Of a stretch of 64,000 nt of DNA, positions 11,479 through 25,200 are shown in pieces. Every line of letters begins with the position of its first letter. Positions within the stretch are counted from its first letter, which is position 1. The stretch spans positions 2,137,804 to 2,201,803 of the forward strand of contig LNAC01000065.1 of assembly GCA_002007465.1 (NCBI GenBank), in the 5' to 3' direction. Origin of the DNA: Ailurus styani (taxonomy: Eukaryota > Chordata > Mammalia > Carnivora > Ailuridae). The notes beneath the pieces are model-generated. The model saw nothing but the letters and a program-made list of their open reading frames with translations, had not been told where the DNA came from and searched no databases. A program made the translations under genes and the position numbers.

Positions 11479-11826
11479 TTATCTTGAATATAGCTCTATA
11501 TCTATTTCTCTCACTTAAATACCAAAGGACTTGAAGCAACTTTATTACTTATAAAAATAAAGCTTTAAAAATAAGAAACATATTGTTGGGTAATTGGTTT
11601 TTCAATAAGTTTAAGTGCTTATTTTGTATGATTGTGGGAAAATAACAATAGTTTATGTAATTAACAAATCACATAAATTCAAATAAGCATGAGCCAAAAG
11701 AATAGAACCCCAGATTTATTTATCCTTTCAAATGTGAGGTAAACAGAAGGACTATTAATTTGCAAGCCTTTCTGGGGAGTGCAGTTGGGAAGGTTGGATC
11801 ACTGTGGGTTTTTGTTTTGTTTTGTT

Positions 11827-11935
11827 TTAAGATTTTATTTACTTATTTGAGAGAGAAAGTGAGAGTGAGATCCCGGGATCACAACCTGAACCTAAGGCAG
11901 TTACTTAACCAACTGAGCCACCATCCAGTTGCTCC
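11827..11935 (-). mobile_element. CAN-SINE, body deleted
   Basis: TTAAGATTTTATTTACTTAT next to GATCCCGGGATCACAACCTG and AACTGAGCCACCATCCAG. The middle of the usual body is missing. A (TTTTG)n run precedes it. Confidence 0.85.
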
Positions 11936-12955
11936 TTGGATCACTATTTTTAAAACTTGAGGCAAGGGGTAGAAACCATTTTGATTATGGGGAAGATTAT
12001 GCAGGATGACCAAAACCACAGATTCAAAGCCAGCCGTGACAGAATTAGCATTTTGCAGAACTAGGGAATTATGCTTAAAAGTTCTAAAAGGTCTGTTTAA
12101 TCTCTTTCAACACAAAATAAGTATGCCTATAAATAGTTCTAACTATACTGAAACATTCTAAAAGTGAGAAGTCAATAAAATTTTATTATTTCATGCTAAG
12201 GTGTAAGAAACTGCATTTGGGGAGTAAGATGAATTCCATTTACCCCTTTATCAGCTCTATTACTTGAGTTCTTAAGATTTTTTTTTCAGAGTATAATTAG
12301 TGAGCAGTAGTATATTTTTTAAAACCCAAAGATTTAATTATACTTTGATTAGAACCAGACCCCAGAATAACTGTAAGATTCAGAAATCTGTCGTTTTGAA
12401 AGAACACCAGTAATTCCTAAGCAAGTTGGTATACAGATCACAAATGACACATGAGTCATAATACTCTTTGAGGGCTTCACACAACTTAATATGATCTTTA
12501 AATGATCAGTGAAAAATTTTAATTAATGTATTTCAGAAATTATGTGCTTACTTTCTTCCTTTTGTGGACATTAGTCATGTCTTAAAGTTTTACTTTCTGA
12601 CCAATTCTTTTACATTTATAAATGCTACACTTCTCTCAAACTCGAAAGGTTTATTTTACTGAAATAGTGGGGTAAAATGTAAATGAAAATTGTACAGGCT
12701 ATTGAGAAACACCTACGCCTTGTATAAGCACAAGGTGTAAAAGACAGGTGTTTCTTCCCTGTACTGACTCTGTTATTGTCTGACCCACCTATGCTGGGAA
12801 ATGGTGTTCCTGGGGGTCTGTTCCTATTTGTTCCTTGTCAGCCAGACCTCTCAGGTCTTTTTTTCTAGATAGCGTACTGCCTGTGTACTGTATATTGCTT
12901 AGATAAATGTTTCCAAAGAGCTAATGTTCTTTTTTTATGACATTACTTTTTCTAG

Positions 12956-13059
12956 ATATAAAGACCCGAAGGTAGTCTTTTCTCCAAAGATGGAAAACAA
13001 TACCACTGTCATTTCACGGGAGGAACTGGAAGAGCTACAAGAAGCATTTAATAAAATAG
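12956..13059 (+). CDS. PLS1: PLS1 first coding exon with 34 nt of 5' UTR
   Basis: The acceptor TTTTTCTAG ends at 12955, so the exon carries 34 noncoding bases before ATG at 12990. An acceptor before the ATG means at least one noncoding exon lies upstream. It encodes residues 1-23 plus the first base of codon 24, ending AATAAAATAG before donor GTATGC. This is the start of EF-hand 1 (helix [13 protein letters not shown]). Confidence 0.93.
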
Positions 13060-16000
13060 GTATGCTTGTGAAAAACTAAATACAATATTGCTATTCTGCT
13101 TGATAATCAGACTTGCAGGAATGGAACAATAGCTTTAATTGGTTTTACTACCACACTTTACCCCTAGCTTTATTCCTCCCCCCCCCCAACCCCGCTTTTT
13201 TTTCCCTAACCAGGTTTCACTGGATTCTTTCTTTCTTTCTGAAAGATAAACTAGGACTGGCTTAAATTTCTAGGAGAATTGGACTTTGAATTCTTTGATA
13301 ATTTCTTTACCAAGAGTAATCCAGGTTAATGAATGACAGCATAACTGAATATGCTTAACATGATATCCTCATTACAGGGAGAAAATATAGAAATACTTCC
13401 TTGTTTATAAACTGAACTCTGGCCTTCATGTGTTTGTCAGTAACAATAACACTTTTTTCATGCAGAATGTTTTAAAATCTGAATATTGTTTTTAAAGGCT
13501 GTATGTCTTAATTTCCTCCTCCCTCATGCATAATTGTAAAAAATCTTGAGGTTGTTTTTAAAGGCTGTATATCCTATATTTCTTCTTTCACTTTTTAAAG
13601 CCATTCAGTTTTTGTCTTTATGACATTATCATTCGACGGCTTTGTATTTTTCTTCCCAAAACACCTCCTCATACCCTGTTGGATTACGATTCTTCCCGCA
13701 CTTTGTTCCTAGGAAACCTGTGGCAAACAGAAAAATAAATACTGTCTTTTGCTCTAATCTGCAAAAGCGTGCAAGTGAAAGGTGAGCACAGTGAAAGGGC
13801 ATTGGGACTGTGACACCACCACCCTTGCCCCTCCCACAGTAGGCTCTGTGGGAGCAGTCCCTGAGAAACAGTCAGATACATAATGATCATAGTTGGTCTC
13901 ATGCCTAGATTTCCCACAAACCTAGTGAATAATCACTAAAATTCATGTAGATGAAATGGAGTGCAGAATGAATTTTAGGGACCAATTAAAAAAAAAAAAG
14001 AAAGATTTCAGCTTAAAAAAGAAAGCTCTCCAAAAAAAAAAAAAGGAAAGCTGTTAGGAAGCTCCTAACTTACAAATCACTGCTAGAAGTAAAGTGAGTT
14101 GTACAAATCCCTGGGCCCTTCTACTTCTCCCTGCACAGCCATCTCCAGAGTAACTCAAACCTTCCAAATACAGTCTACATGGTGGCTGAATTAGGCTCAC
14201 AGTGAATGCCTTAATTCTGATCTTTTCTTTATTTTGAGGACAGTATATTCATTAGTAGAGCATTGCATGAATATGATATGACTTCTAGAAGGTTATTATT
14301 AATAATAAATTTTATAGAGTATTGTATGCAGTGCCCAGAGTCTTTTCAAAACAAAAATTAGGCAATTATTGGACTGGTCTGCTCATTTTGAGCATTCAAA
14401 CAGAGGAAGTAATAAAAATGTATCTCCTACTTTGCTGTTGCTGTTATTTTATAGTGCAGTTTGGTAGCTTGAACAGAAGTGCTACCTAAGTCTTAGTGAA
14501 ATATGAATGAATTAGTAATCCCTTTTCTTTGTTTAGCTTTACCCTTTATGACTCATGGACACATAATCCTGCAATATTTATTTAATGATATTTTGAATAA
14601 ATAATTCACCGATGGAACAAATCTGACAGCCAGATAATTTGCTCTTTGTGAGGTCAGTGCTAACACTTGCACAATATGTACTAGCTTTATTGACAAGATA
14701 AATTGCTACTTAGGAACTCAGTATTATCTCTGATAATTTCTACCAGACAACTTTTCTCAGGGGCAGAGGGACATCCCCATCCAACCTTACTGTATGGGAT
14801 ATTTTTTGGGTCTCCAGGGAGATGTGACGGATTAAAATATTTGTCTTCTGTCTTTTTTTTTTCTTTATAAATTTTGGTAAAATAGGCATAACAAAACTTA
14901 CATTTTAATAACTCTTAAGTATACAGTTCAGTGGCATTATGTACATTCGCGTTGTTATGCAAACATACCACTATCTCTAGAACTTTTCATCTTCCCAAAC
15001 CCATTAAATACCAACTCCTCATCTTGTACAACATTCTGTTTTATGTCTACATCAATTTGGTTTATCCATTCATCTGTCGAAGGACACCTGATTTGTTTCT
15101 ACCTCTTTGCTATTGTGAATAATGTTGCTATGAACATGAGCATACAAATATCTGTTCACATTTCTGCTTTTAGTTATTTTGTGTATATATTCAGAAGTGG
15201 TATTGCTGGATAATATGGTAATTTCATGTTTAATCTTTTGAGGAACCATGATGCTGTTTCCTGTGGTGGCTGCACATCTTACAGTCCCATCAGCAGTGCG
15301 TAATGGTCTTGATTTCTTCAAATCCTTGTCAACAATTATTTTCTGTTAAGGTGTTTTTTCGTTTTTGTTTTTGTAATAGCCATTCTCGTGAGTGTGAAGC
15401 AGTATCTCATTGTGGTTTTGATTTGTATTTCCCTAATGTTTTGTGATGTTGAGCATCTTTTCATATGTGTATTGGACATTTGTTTTACTTCTTTGGAAAA
15501 ATGTCTCTTCATTCCTATTCAGTGTCTATTTCTTCTGCCCACATTTTAATCAAGTTACTTATTTTTGTTGTTGTTGAATTATAGGAAAGTCTTGTTTCTT
15601 TTTAAACTATAATCTTTATGATAATTTAACCTAAGCCTTGATTTCCTCATCTTTAAAATTAGAATAATATTATTTAGTGCCTCATGGTTGTTATAGGATT
15701 TCATCAGGTAAGTTCTTAACCAACCACGTGGCACAGGTATATGGTTATTAAATGGTATTTTTATTTATTCTCATATCATACCCAAACCACAGAGGCCATA
15801 GGGATGGAGCTGGGATTTAAGCACACAGACCTATTTATCTTCAGAGCTCCAGCTCCTAAGTATTCTTGTTAGTATAGCATGACAGTTAGCAGGTAAACAA
15901 CTTTTCCTCAATTTTGCCTGTGAGGGTGGGGGAGATGGGCAGAAGGAGAGGGAGAGAGAAAATCTTAGGCAAGCACCATGCCTAGCGAGGAGCCAGATGT

Positions 16001-19000
16001 GGGACTCAGTCTCATGACCCAGAGATCATGACCTGGGCCAAAATCAAGATTCGGACACTTAACCAACTGAGCCACCTGGGTGTCCCTCAGTCTAGTTTAT
16101 TTTTAAATACTCCCTACCACAGTGCTGGTAAAGAAGTAAGCCAGCTAGTTTATTTGCCTATTTCAGAATTATAGGAAACAATTCTGACTTGTGATGTATT
16201 AAATAATCATAGTTTGCTCTAAGTTCAGAGAAAGTAATATTATTGCAATATCAAGGTTTTTAGCTGACTTTTGAGATTATAGCAATATTTTAGTTATTGG
16301 TAGATTCTAGTTGAGAAACTTTCCATTGTTCTAAACAGTGTTAATTCTAAAACTTGTGTGTGAGAGTTTAAAGAACAGTTTCTGTCTTTATCATTAATTG
16401 AGTCATAGTGAGGATGGCTCTTCTATTGAGAGGAAAAAGTGAAATAAAGGAAATGAAGCAACTGTTAGCAGATGAGCCAAGAAAGCCTATATAACAAGGT
16501 GGATCCAGGCAACTAACCAAACAATCCAAAGCTCTGTTGCCAACTCTAGGCAGGAGTGTTTTGTGTTGCCTTTGTTCTGTGTTAAGAACTGATATCTAAT
16601 CTCCAGGGAAAGCCTAGGGAAGGGCACCTCAGTGATAACATGAAAATGCCTGGAAACCTATTTTCAAAAGTCTAAATACAGATGTGAAATTATTTCTTGG
16701 ACACTTAATGTCAAATTGACATCAAACATGATTCACCCTACATAATGGTATCATAAATACATAATGAAGAAGCAATGAATTATTGACAAATGAAACAGAA
16801 CTGCCACCAAGTGAAATGTATAACAGAAATACCTTATTGTATTCAATACACAAACATGCACATATTTTATACAGAGTGTGGGACCTGCAGATCCATTTTA
16901 TAAGTTCTGTGAAAAAGTTAAAATCTGGGTTGGTGTTCCCTCATGACCATTGCTGCTGTTTCTTCTAGATATCTGAAGCTTGTCCATGCTTAGTTCTTTG
17001 CAATTTAGTCATGTGCTAAGCCTGAAGTTTTCATTTGTCAGAGCAAAGTTCATACTATGTACTTAAAATACTCATGGAGTCCTAAATCTGTGTGGATAAA
17101 GTCCATCTAAATATGAGTTGTTTTGTTTTGTTTTGTTTTTTAAAGATTTCATTTATTTATTTGACACAGAGAGATCAGATCACAAGTAGGCAGAGAGGCA
17201 GGCAGAGAGAGAGGAGGACGCAGGCTCCCCGCTGAGCAGGTAGCCCGATACGGGCCTCGATCCTAGGACCCTGAGATCATGACCTGAGCCGAAGGCAGAG
17301 GCTTTACCCACTGAGCCACCCAGGCGCCCTAAATATGAGTTTTTTGATGAAGTGCATAGACTACCTTGTACAGTTCAGGTATAGGAGAAAAAGTGGCTGT
17401 AACGTGTGGAACAAACTTGAAAGTTTCTACCTGCCTGTGAATCTCCCATGAGGCCTTCTGGGTGTACACCTCTAATGAAGAGTGCAAATGATATTTGACA
17501 GCTCCAAATTTACCTTTACAGACACTGACAACAATGGGTTTGTTAATGACTATGAACTTCAGGACCTGTTTAAGGAAGCGAGCCTTCCTCTTCCTGGGTA
17601 CAAGGTGCGTGAGATTGTGGAGAAAATTCTAGCAGTTGCTGACAGCGACAAAGATGGCAAAATCAATTTTCAAGAGTTTGTGTCAGTAAGTAATCCCATC
17701 CTCTCCTGGTTACTGATCTTTTTGCTTTGAGCAGAATTTTAGTAATGGCATCACTCTCTCGGGTTAAATCTGGCTGCAGAGGCCAGAAAAAAGCACTGCT
17801 TTATAATGATGATGGTGATGGTAACAACAACAGTGTCCACAAATAATTCATAAAAGAAAGGGAAAAATCATTCTCAAATTGTTGGAAGTCAGGTTTTGAC
17901 AGCAATAGCTCACATACTAGTAAAACTACAGCTGAATTCAGTGCTTATTGACTATCTGTATACAGAATGTTTTAATGTCTCAGTACTTGGTCTTGAGAAA
18001 TGGAATATTTTTTTGTGACTGACATAGCTAAGGTATGGAAGCTATACTTCCTAGAAACTGGTTATTTCCTTGTGATAAGTTAGACCTTCAGTTTCAACAA
18101 ATGCCACTGGGTAAATTTTGGTGCTAGCTATGATAGTATTGTTTCATTATTAAAGTACCTCAAGGCTCAGGGAACTGAACAAGATGAAAAATAACACATG
18201 ACTCAACCAACAAAAGAAAAATAGGTTGTAGAACTGAATATCGAATATCATGTATTTCAGACTCGCAGGCCAAGAGGGATGACTTAGCCACATTGCCTTT
18301 GCCAGCTGCCCACTGAGCAAGGGCTGTCACTTCTTCCAACCACCACCATGACTGTATGTGTCATATGCAAATAGAACTTGGTGGCGAGGCTGGAGAACCT
18401 GGGGACTCAGGGAACATGTCCTGGGAGCTGTGAAGACAGCTGAGATCTGAAGAAAGTTGTTAAACAGATCACAGGGGTTGAGTGGGGGAACTGAATGATG
18501 TGCGAAGCCAGTGGAAGTGACAGCCTTTTGTAGAGGCTCTGTGTGGCTTTAGGGATGGTAGATACTTTTCTCAAGCACTTGGAAAAAAGCTGAGTGTGGA
18601 TAGGGCGAGATGGTAAGGGTTTGGAATACAGCTAGGGTAGTAAGTTGGGGTCAAGTCATACAGGGTCTTGCAGGATTTTCATTTTTACCATAAGAGCAGT
18701 AGGAAGCCAGTGATACAGGAAGAACAGAGTGTGAAGTAACATGATCAGATTCAAATTTTTAAAAACTCACTCTGGCTGCTGCTTGGAGTACTAATTAAAT
18801 TCAGTCTAGCTGATCATGAAAGTGATTGAAAGAGGGTGTTTCTTCAAGCCTCTCTTATTTCTTACAATATCTGACTTACTGATTTTAACATGTATAAACA
18901 TTTGCAGTGTTCAGACAGGCAAATATCTTCATTAAAGCATTTAAAAATCTTTATCATATAGTGAGTTATTCTCTAGTTTTCAAAAGGCATGACAAAAGGT

Positions 19001-22000
19001 CGTAGCAAGCACAGGAGAATAATTTCAGTGTATTCAATTTAAGATTAATTATAACAAAATTTCTTCTAGTGTTTGGGGTGCAAACGTTTGTACATTTTGT
19101 ACTCTGAGTAAGATGACACAAGAGCCATCTGTGTACACAACCAATAAGAGTGGGAGTACCTGATTAGGATTTATTTTGATGTCATTCCAAATAAATAAAG
19201 AAGTCTAAATAATTATCCTTCACATTGCAAGGTTTTTTATGATTGATCAAGTTTCAATTTTACTTATATTCCATTCCAGCTGACTCAAGAGTTGAAAAGC
19301 AAACACATCAGCAGGACATTCCGCAAAATAATTAACAAGAGAGAAGGAATTACTGCTATTGGAGGAACTTCATCCATTTCCAGTGAGGGTACACAGCATT
19401 CTTATGCAGGTAACCTGCTAATCTAAATTTGATCTTTCAGTCATTGATTTGTTCACTAAGTCTGATATTTCATCAAATCTAAGATGCCACTCATTTGTAA
19501 TTCACATCGTTTTATGTACCATTGAGGGAAAATCAGACTAAACTATACTGTGCCATCAAATTTGAAATGCATCTCAATTTCAGAGGTGTCAGGATGAAAA
19601 ATAATAGAATCAGTGAAATCAGTGATTTCCTACCATGTGTCAGGCACAGTGCACAAGGAAATTAGAAACAACAAAATAGAAATTGTTTATATTTCAGCAT
19701 TGAATGTGTTTATGAACTCTGAATGGATTTTTCATCTGACTGGTGAGTTGGGTTTACTTTTAGATCTGACCTAGGAATTTATGGAGATGTTTATTGCATG
19801 GACATTTCCCTTCCGATTTTCTAGGAGCTGAGATTCCTGAATCATCTTTTATCAGGCAACTAGGTGACTAGAGAGGGCAGCATCTCATTTGCTAGATCTG
19901 ATAGAATCATTGGATTGTTGTCCAGTGGGAAATCCAGAGTCACATTAACTCTTAACATGAGATGTCTTACCCCATGTTAAGCTTACTTTTTGTGGTTAAG
20001 GTGTTTGAGAACCTTTGGTCAAGTTCCCTTTGCTTATATTAAAATAATTAGAACTATACTTTTTATTTTATTTTAAAAGATTTTATTTATTTGAGAGAGG
20101 GAGAAAGAGAGAGAACAAGCAGGGGCAGGGGCAGAGGGAGAGGGAGAAGCAGACTCCCTGCTGAGCAGGGAGCTCGATGTGGGGGCTCCATCCCAGGACC
20201 CTGGGTCATGATCTGAGCCAAAGATAGACACTTAACTGACTGAGCCACCCAGGCGCCCCTGAACTGCGCTTTTTAAATTATTGATAAAAACTCACTGCAA
20301 CCTTTTTTCCCTTTTCCTTTGAGATCGGAATCTGTTGATTATCCTCTTGATTCTCTTCCTTTCAACTGGATTTTTCTGTACAGTATATTCACACTTCTCC
20401 CACCCATTTTAAATTTTTCCTACCCTTTTGCCTCTAAAGAAGTGTGGTAAAGGCAGTGATCTATAACTGCTACCTTCATTTTTTGAAAGGGGCTCACTCC
20501 TTAACTTCATTTATGCCTACCCATTTTAATGAAACGTCTTCAATTTTTAAATCTTTTTATTGAGATATAATATGCATTTAGCAAAGTGTTATAATTCTTA
20601 ACTATACAGCTCAATGAATTTTTACATGTGTAAACATCCTGTAGCTACATCCATGTAGATGCCACCAGATCAAGAAAAAACCTTTCATCATCCTCAGTGG
20701 CTCCTTTATGCCTTGAACAGTAACTGTTTCTCCCCAGAGGGGACCACTTTTCTGATGTTTGTAACCATAGATTCTTCTTTTTTTACTGATTTATTGGAGT
20801 ATCAGATGCATACAGTAAGAGCATAAAGTGTACTACTTTTAAGTATATGGCTTGATGACTTTTTAATGCATGAATATGTAAATTTGTAAATGATTACCCA
20901 CATAACTATTATCTAGAACGAGGTATGGAACATTTAATAGCTTTTAAAAAAAGAACAGCTTTATTGAGATATAATTGTGTTGCCATGAAATTCACCCTTT
21001 GAAAATGTGCAGTTCAGTGGTTTTAGCATATTCACAGAGTTGTATGGTCATCACCACTGTCTAATGTTGGAACACTTTCATTACCCTAAAGAGAAACACC
21101 ATGCTCATTAGCAGACCCTCCCGATTTCCCCCTTCCCACAGCCTCTGGCAACCAGTGATCTACTTTCTATTTCTATACATTTGCCTCTTGTGGAAATTTC
21201 CTGTAAATGAAATCCTAGAGCCACTAGTGGCCTTTCACTTGATAGGCTTCCTCACTGGCATAACATTTGCAAGGATTACCCTTGGTGATATATATTGTGC
21301 TGCACTCTTTTTATTGCCATGTACTATTTTGTTCTATGATAGCATCACATTTTGCTTATTCTTTCGTCAGTTGATAGACATTTGGGTTGTCTTGGTTCTT
21401 CTCAATACTGCTGTGTGAGCACTTTCATATACATTTTTGTGTGGACATATGCTTTAACTTTTCTTAGGTATATACTTAGAATTGCTAGAGCTTTTGGTAA
21501 CTCTGTGTTTAATATTTTTAAAAACTGCCAAACTGTGTTTCAAAGTGGCTGCACGATTTTGCATTCCTACTAGCAATGTTTGAAAGTTCTAATTCTTCAT
21601 ATTCTCACCAACACTCTTTATTGTCCCTTTTGTTTATTATAGCCATCCTTGTGAAATAGTATCTCATTCCTGGTTTCTATACCTGGAACATCTTCCCTCT
21701 CTGCAACTTAAAAATCTGTCATTCAGATTGTACCTTCTCAGGGCACCTGGGTGGCTCAGTTGGTTAAGTGTCTGCCTTCAGCTCAGGTTATGATCTCAGG
21801 GTCCTGGGATCAAGCCCTACTTTGGGGGGGGGGTCCCTGCTCAGTGGGGAGTCTCCTTGTTCCTCTGCCCCTCCCCCCTTACTCCCTCTCTCAAATAAAT
21901 AAATAAAATCTTAAAAAAATAAATAAATTGTACCTTCTCCATAAAGCCTTTTCTTGACCACCCCCCAATCAGAAGTGATTCTTTTTTTTCTTTAAATTCT

Positions 22001-22240
22001 CTAAAACCCTGCTTATATCTCTCTTATGATCTGTTTACTTCCCTTATGTTGTGTTTCTTTGTATATCTTTTTTTTATCATTACACTAAGGATTCCTTGAT
22101 GGTAGGTACAATATCCTAGTGACCTTTAAATCCCTAGATTCTAAGTGTCTGAGTAGGTATGTATGGTGAAGCAAGAAGTTAAAAAGGCAGATTATGATAT
22201 ATACAAAAGATAAATATTAGTAAATGTATCTTTTTGAGTA

Positions 22241-22275
<35 letters not shown>

Positions 22276-25200
22276 TGGATTACATTTTGGGAGTGCCTGC
22301 CACATATGCCCTTAGGAAAATTACTTAATTCTAGGAATTGGGGCAAGTCAGTTCACTATATGCTACTCTGTGATAGAAATGGGAATTATTTTCTTTGAAG
22401 ATTTATGTCGTTAAATGATTTTTATATTTACAAAGTAATAATAAAGCCATGGAACATTTTCTTTTAAGTTTCTTTCTATTTTCCCAACTGCTTAGCTCAA
22501 CATTATTTTCGGCCTTAAGATCAATGTACCCACACTGGAAACCATATGTTGAGAAGTTGAGGATGCAGATGGCTGAGAGTAGAACTGGTATCTAGATTTG
22601 TATCAGTCTTCTTGTAGTAGAAAGTCCACAGAAATGGAGGTGCTTCATTCATTCAGATAGCTCTTGATGGAAATTAGTATTTCTGTTACAAGCCCCAAAT
22701 CACAACTCTGTACATTTTGGTGGGGGTTGTGAAATTTTCTGCCGTGGAAATCTGATGCTTGTATTTTTAAATTCTGATGTGTATTTGTGCGCCTGATCTG
22801 ACCTCTGATGGTTGGCTTCTGATTGATTAGCTTTCAGAAGCAATATATTTTAGTAAAGATTTTAGAATCAAATCAAATACTTGTTGTGCTCATTTAAGCT
22901 GTGTACCTTACTGTCCCCTGAAACATCAGATGAAAAAATGGAACAAATTCCCCTTTCTTCTTAAACCCTCATGCCCTCTTAAACCCAGTAGTATTTTAGC
23001 AGAGTTTTAATAATAACCATTTATTATCTTTGAACAGAAATTAAAAAGTATGTCTTTGTGGTGTGGTTAATTTTGTGAAATTTGGTTTGCTGATGAAGAT
23101 TTTCTCTTTTCAGAGGAAGAAAAAGTAGCTTTTGTTAACTGGATCAACAAAGCCCTGGAGGATGACCCTGACTGTAAGCATCTCCTTCCCATGAATCCCA
23201 GTGATGGCAGCCTTTTCAAATCACTTGCAGATGGTATCCTTCTTTGGTGAGTTGAACGTTAGGTTAAGGGAAATATGTCCTTCCTCTCTCCATTGATGAG
23301 CATTCAGTAAAAACTACAACTCAGCAAACAAGGAGCTATATAGGTATTGAAGAATTTATATTGCATGGAAAGTTAAGTACCAGGTGCTTTCCAAAATTTT
23401 TCTTCAAATGCAATCTCTTAGTTTTCTGATGCCTTTTCTATTTCCTTACTGATTTCAGGACAATTTTGAGTTATTCCTCTAATGTATTTAAAAATGTTCA
23501 CAGGGTTTCTTTTTTCCCTTTCGATAAGGAATTATTGACTGGGACAGGGGACATGAGGAAATGTAAAAGAAAGATATATCTCAGGCGCCTGGGTGGCTCA
23601 GTGGGTTAAAGCCTCTGCTTTCGGCTCAGGTCATGATCTCAGGGTCCTGGGATCGAGGCCCACATCAGGCTCCCTGCTCAGCGGGGAGCCTGCTTCCCCC
23701 TCTCTCTCTCTCTCTGCCTGCCTCTCTGCCTCCTTGTTATCTCTCTCCCTCTGTGAAATAAATAAATAAAATCTTTAAAAAAAAAAGATATATCTCATTT
23801 TGCTTAAATGAAATTAATGCTTTAAATCAATCTTGTCATACCCTTGGCTCTTTGCTGTATGTTTCTGCTCACTAGACTGTAAACTCTTTAGGGGCATGTC
23901 TTTGTCTCTGTTGTGTGTACTATAGTCCTGCCTACTTCTTTGTACAAAGCAGGTGTCTTTTTTTTTTTTTTGGTTTATAAAAATATGGGAAACTTACAAA
24001 GAAGAATAAGTATCACAAATATTCTTATCACCCATAACTAGCTATTATTAATGTTCTGGCATATTTATTTCAGTCTTTTGTTCTGTGTTTTTACTTAAAA
24101 AAGAAAAAAAAACCTCCAACCTACTCACAAGTACAGGATATTAGTTTTTAAGTAACATGTAAAATATACCTTGACTTCCACCTACAGTTCTAATCTCTTT
24201 CTCTGACCTTCAGAGGAAATTCCTATTATGAATTGAATGGATATTTTCCTATCTTTATTTTAAAATATAAAATATATTCTAAAATTTGGAGATAAATTTT
24301 ATATTAATTTCTCTTAAAATGTTTGAGTTATTGAAATTTTAGGAAGGCCATGTCTTTGGCTCTTTCTGCAACAACAGTAATTTTGACACTGTTGCTGTCA
24401 CTTTACAGAACTTGGGTTCTTGAGAATTTGTTTTACATTTTAGACTGCTGAATGTCGATGATCATTAAAAGAAATAGAGACGGGACTCATAAAGAAAATG
24501 CAAGACAGTTCAAAAAAAATTAGGAGGAAACGCTAAGATTGCTATTGTAGTAAGTGATAGCTTTGTTTTAGGTTACAGAATATTTCTTAGATTTTAAAAA
24601 AGTAAGTCCCTGACATGAATCACAGTATATTTTAAAGAAGTGGATTGTTACTACTTTTAAAAATTTAACTATTTTGTCTACTTGCAAAAACAAACTAAAA
24701 AGTCTTTAATAATTTAACTTAAATTATTAATCTTAAACTGGGGGTCTTCAGCTTAATTATTGTCATTTTCTCTGTAGCAAAATGATCAACTTATCTGAAC
24801 CAGATACAATTGATGAAAGAGCCATTAATTCGAAAAAGCTCACCCCTTTCACTATTTCTGTAAGTATTTGCTCTTTGCTAGTAATCATGTTACTGTGTTG
24901 TAAAATATTAGGCCTTTATTAATGGGTTCTTAGGCCCAGGCAAAACTTTTTTTACTCCACAGTTTTACTGAGAAATAATTGACATATTTCACTGTGTAAG
25001 TTTAAGGCATACAGGGTGATGATTTGATTTGCATATATTGTGAAATGATTATTACAATAGGACAATAGGTTCAGCAAACTTGCATCTTATATAGGTGCAA
25101 TAAAAAGAGAGAGAAAAAGAAAAAAAGGACAAAAATTTTCTCCTTGTGATGAGAACTCATAGGATCTACTCTCTTAACACCTCTGCTACATACCATACAG

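Larger units (their letters stand above)
1..12955 (+). other. PLS1: Intron in the PLS1 5' UTR (window starts inside it)
   Basis: No coding exon was found. It holds MIR, L2, L1 and eight or more CAN-SINEs, an inverted repeat (571-662 and 1181-1272), a tRNA-Gly half (6840-6871) and a U6 pseudogene (11376-11478), listed separately. Stretches such as 1630-2900, 3480-4040, 5020-7050, 7270-8230, 9300-10410 and 11940-12950 show nothing I can name, apart from possible old repeat remnants near 1925-2060 and 5280-5600. An upstream noncoding exon could hide here without being recognisable. Confidence 0.75.
13060..17521 (+). other. PLS1: PLS1 intron 1 (between coding exons 1 and 2)
   Basis: It contains a local duplication (13486-13570), an antisense L1 3' end (14855-15600), a MIR (15632-15760) and two minus-strand SINEs (15921-16086, 17120-17328). 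13600-14850 and 16090-17100 hold nothing else recognised. Confidence 0.85.
19410..23113 (+). other. PLS1: PLS1 intron 3
   Basis: Minus SINE (20066-20259), antisense old L1 (20530-21660), an L2 split by a plus SINE (21665-22160) and a TG/AG microsatellite (22241-22275). 19410-20060 and 22280-23110 show nothing named. Confidence 0.85.
23247..24777 (+). other. PLS1: PLS1 intron 4
   Basis: Plus SINE with perfect 13-bp duplications (23584-23784), L2 tail (23865-23960) and an old L1-like stretch (23960-24300). The rest is unremarkable A/T-rich sequence. Confidence 0.85.

Noticed and set aside
17482..17730. An 82-codon frame that could be a small EF-hand protein
   Set aside because: The EF-hand part is PLS1 exon 2; the first 13 and last 15 codons are intronic, beyond canonical acceptor and donor sites.
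21101..21573. Hydrophobic plus-strand frames resembling membrane proteins
   Set aside because: They lie in the antisense strand of an old L1 3' end; T-rich sequence gives Phe and Leu by chance.
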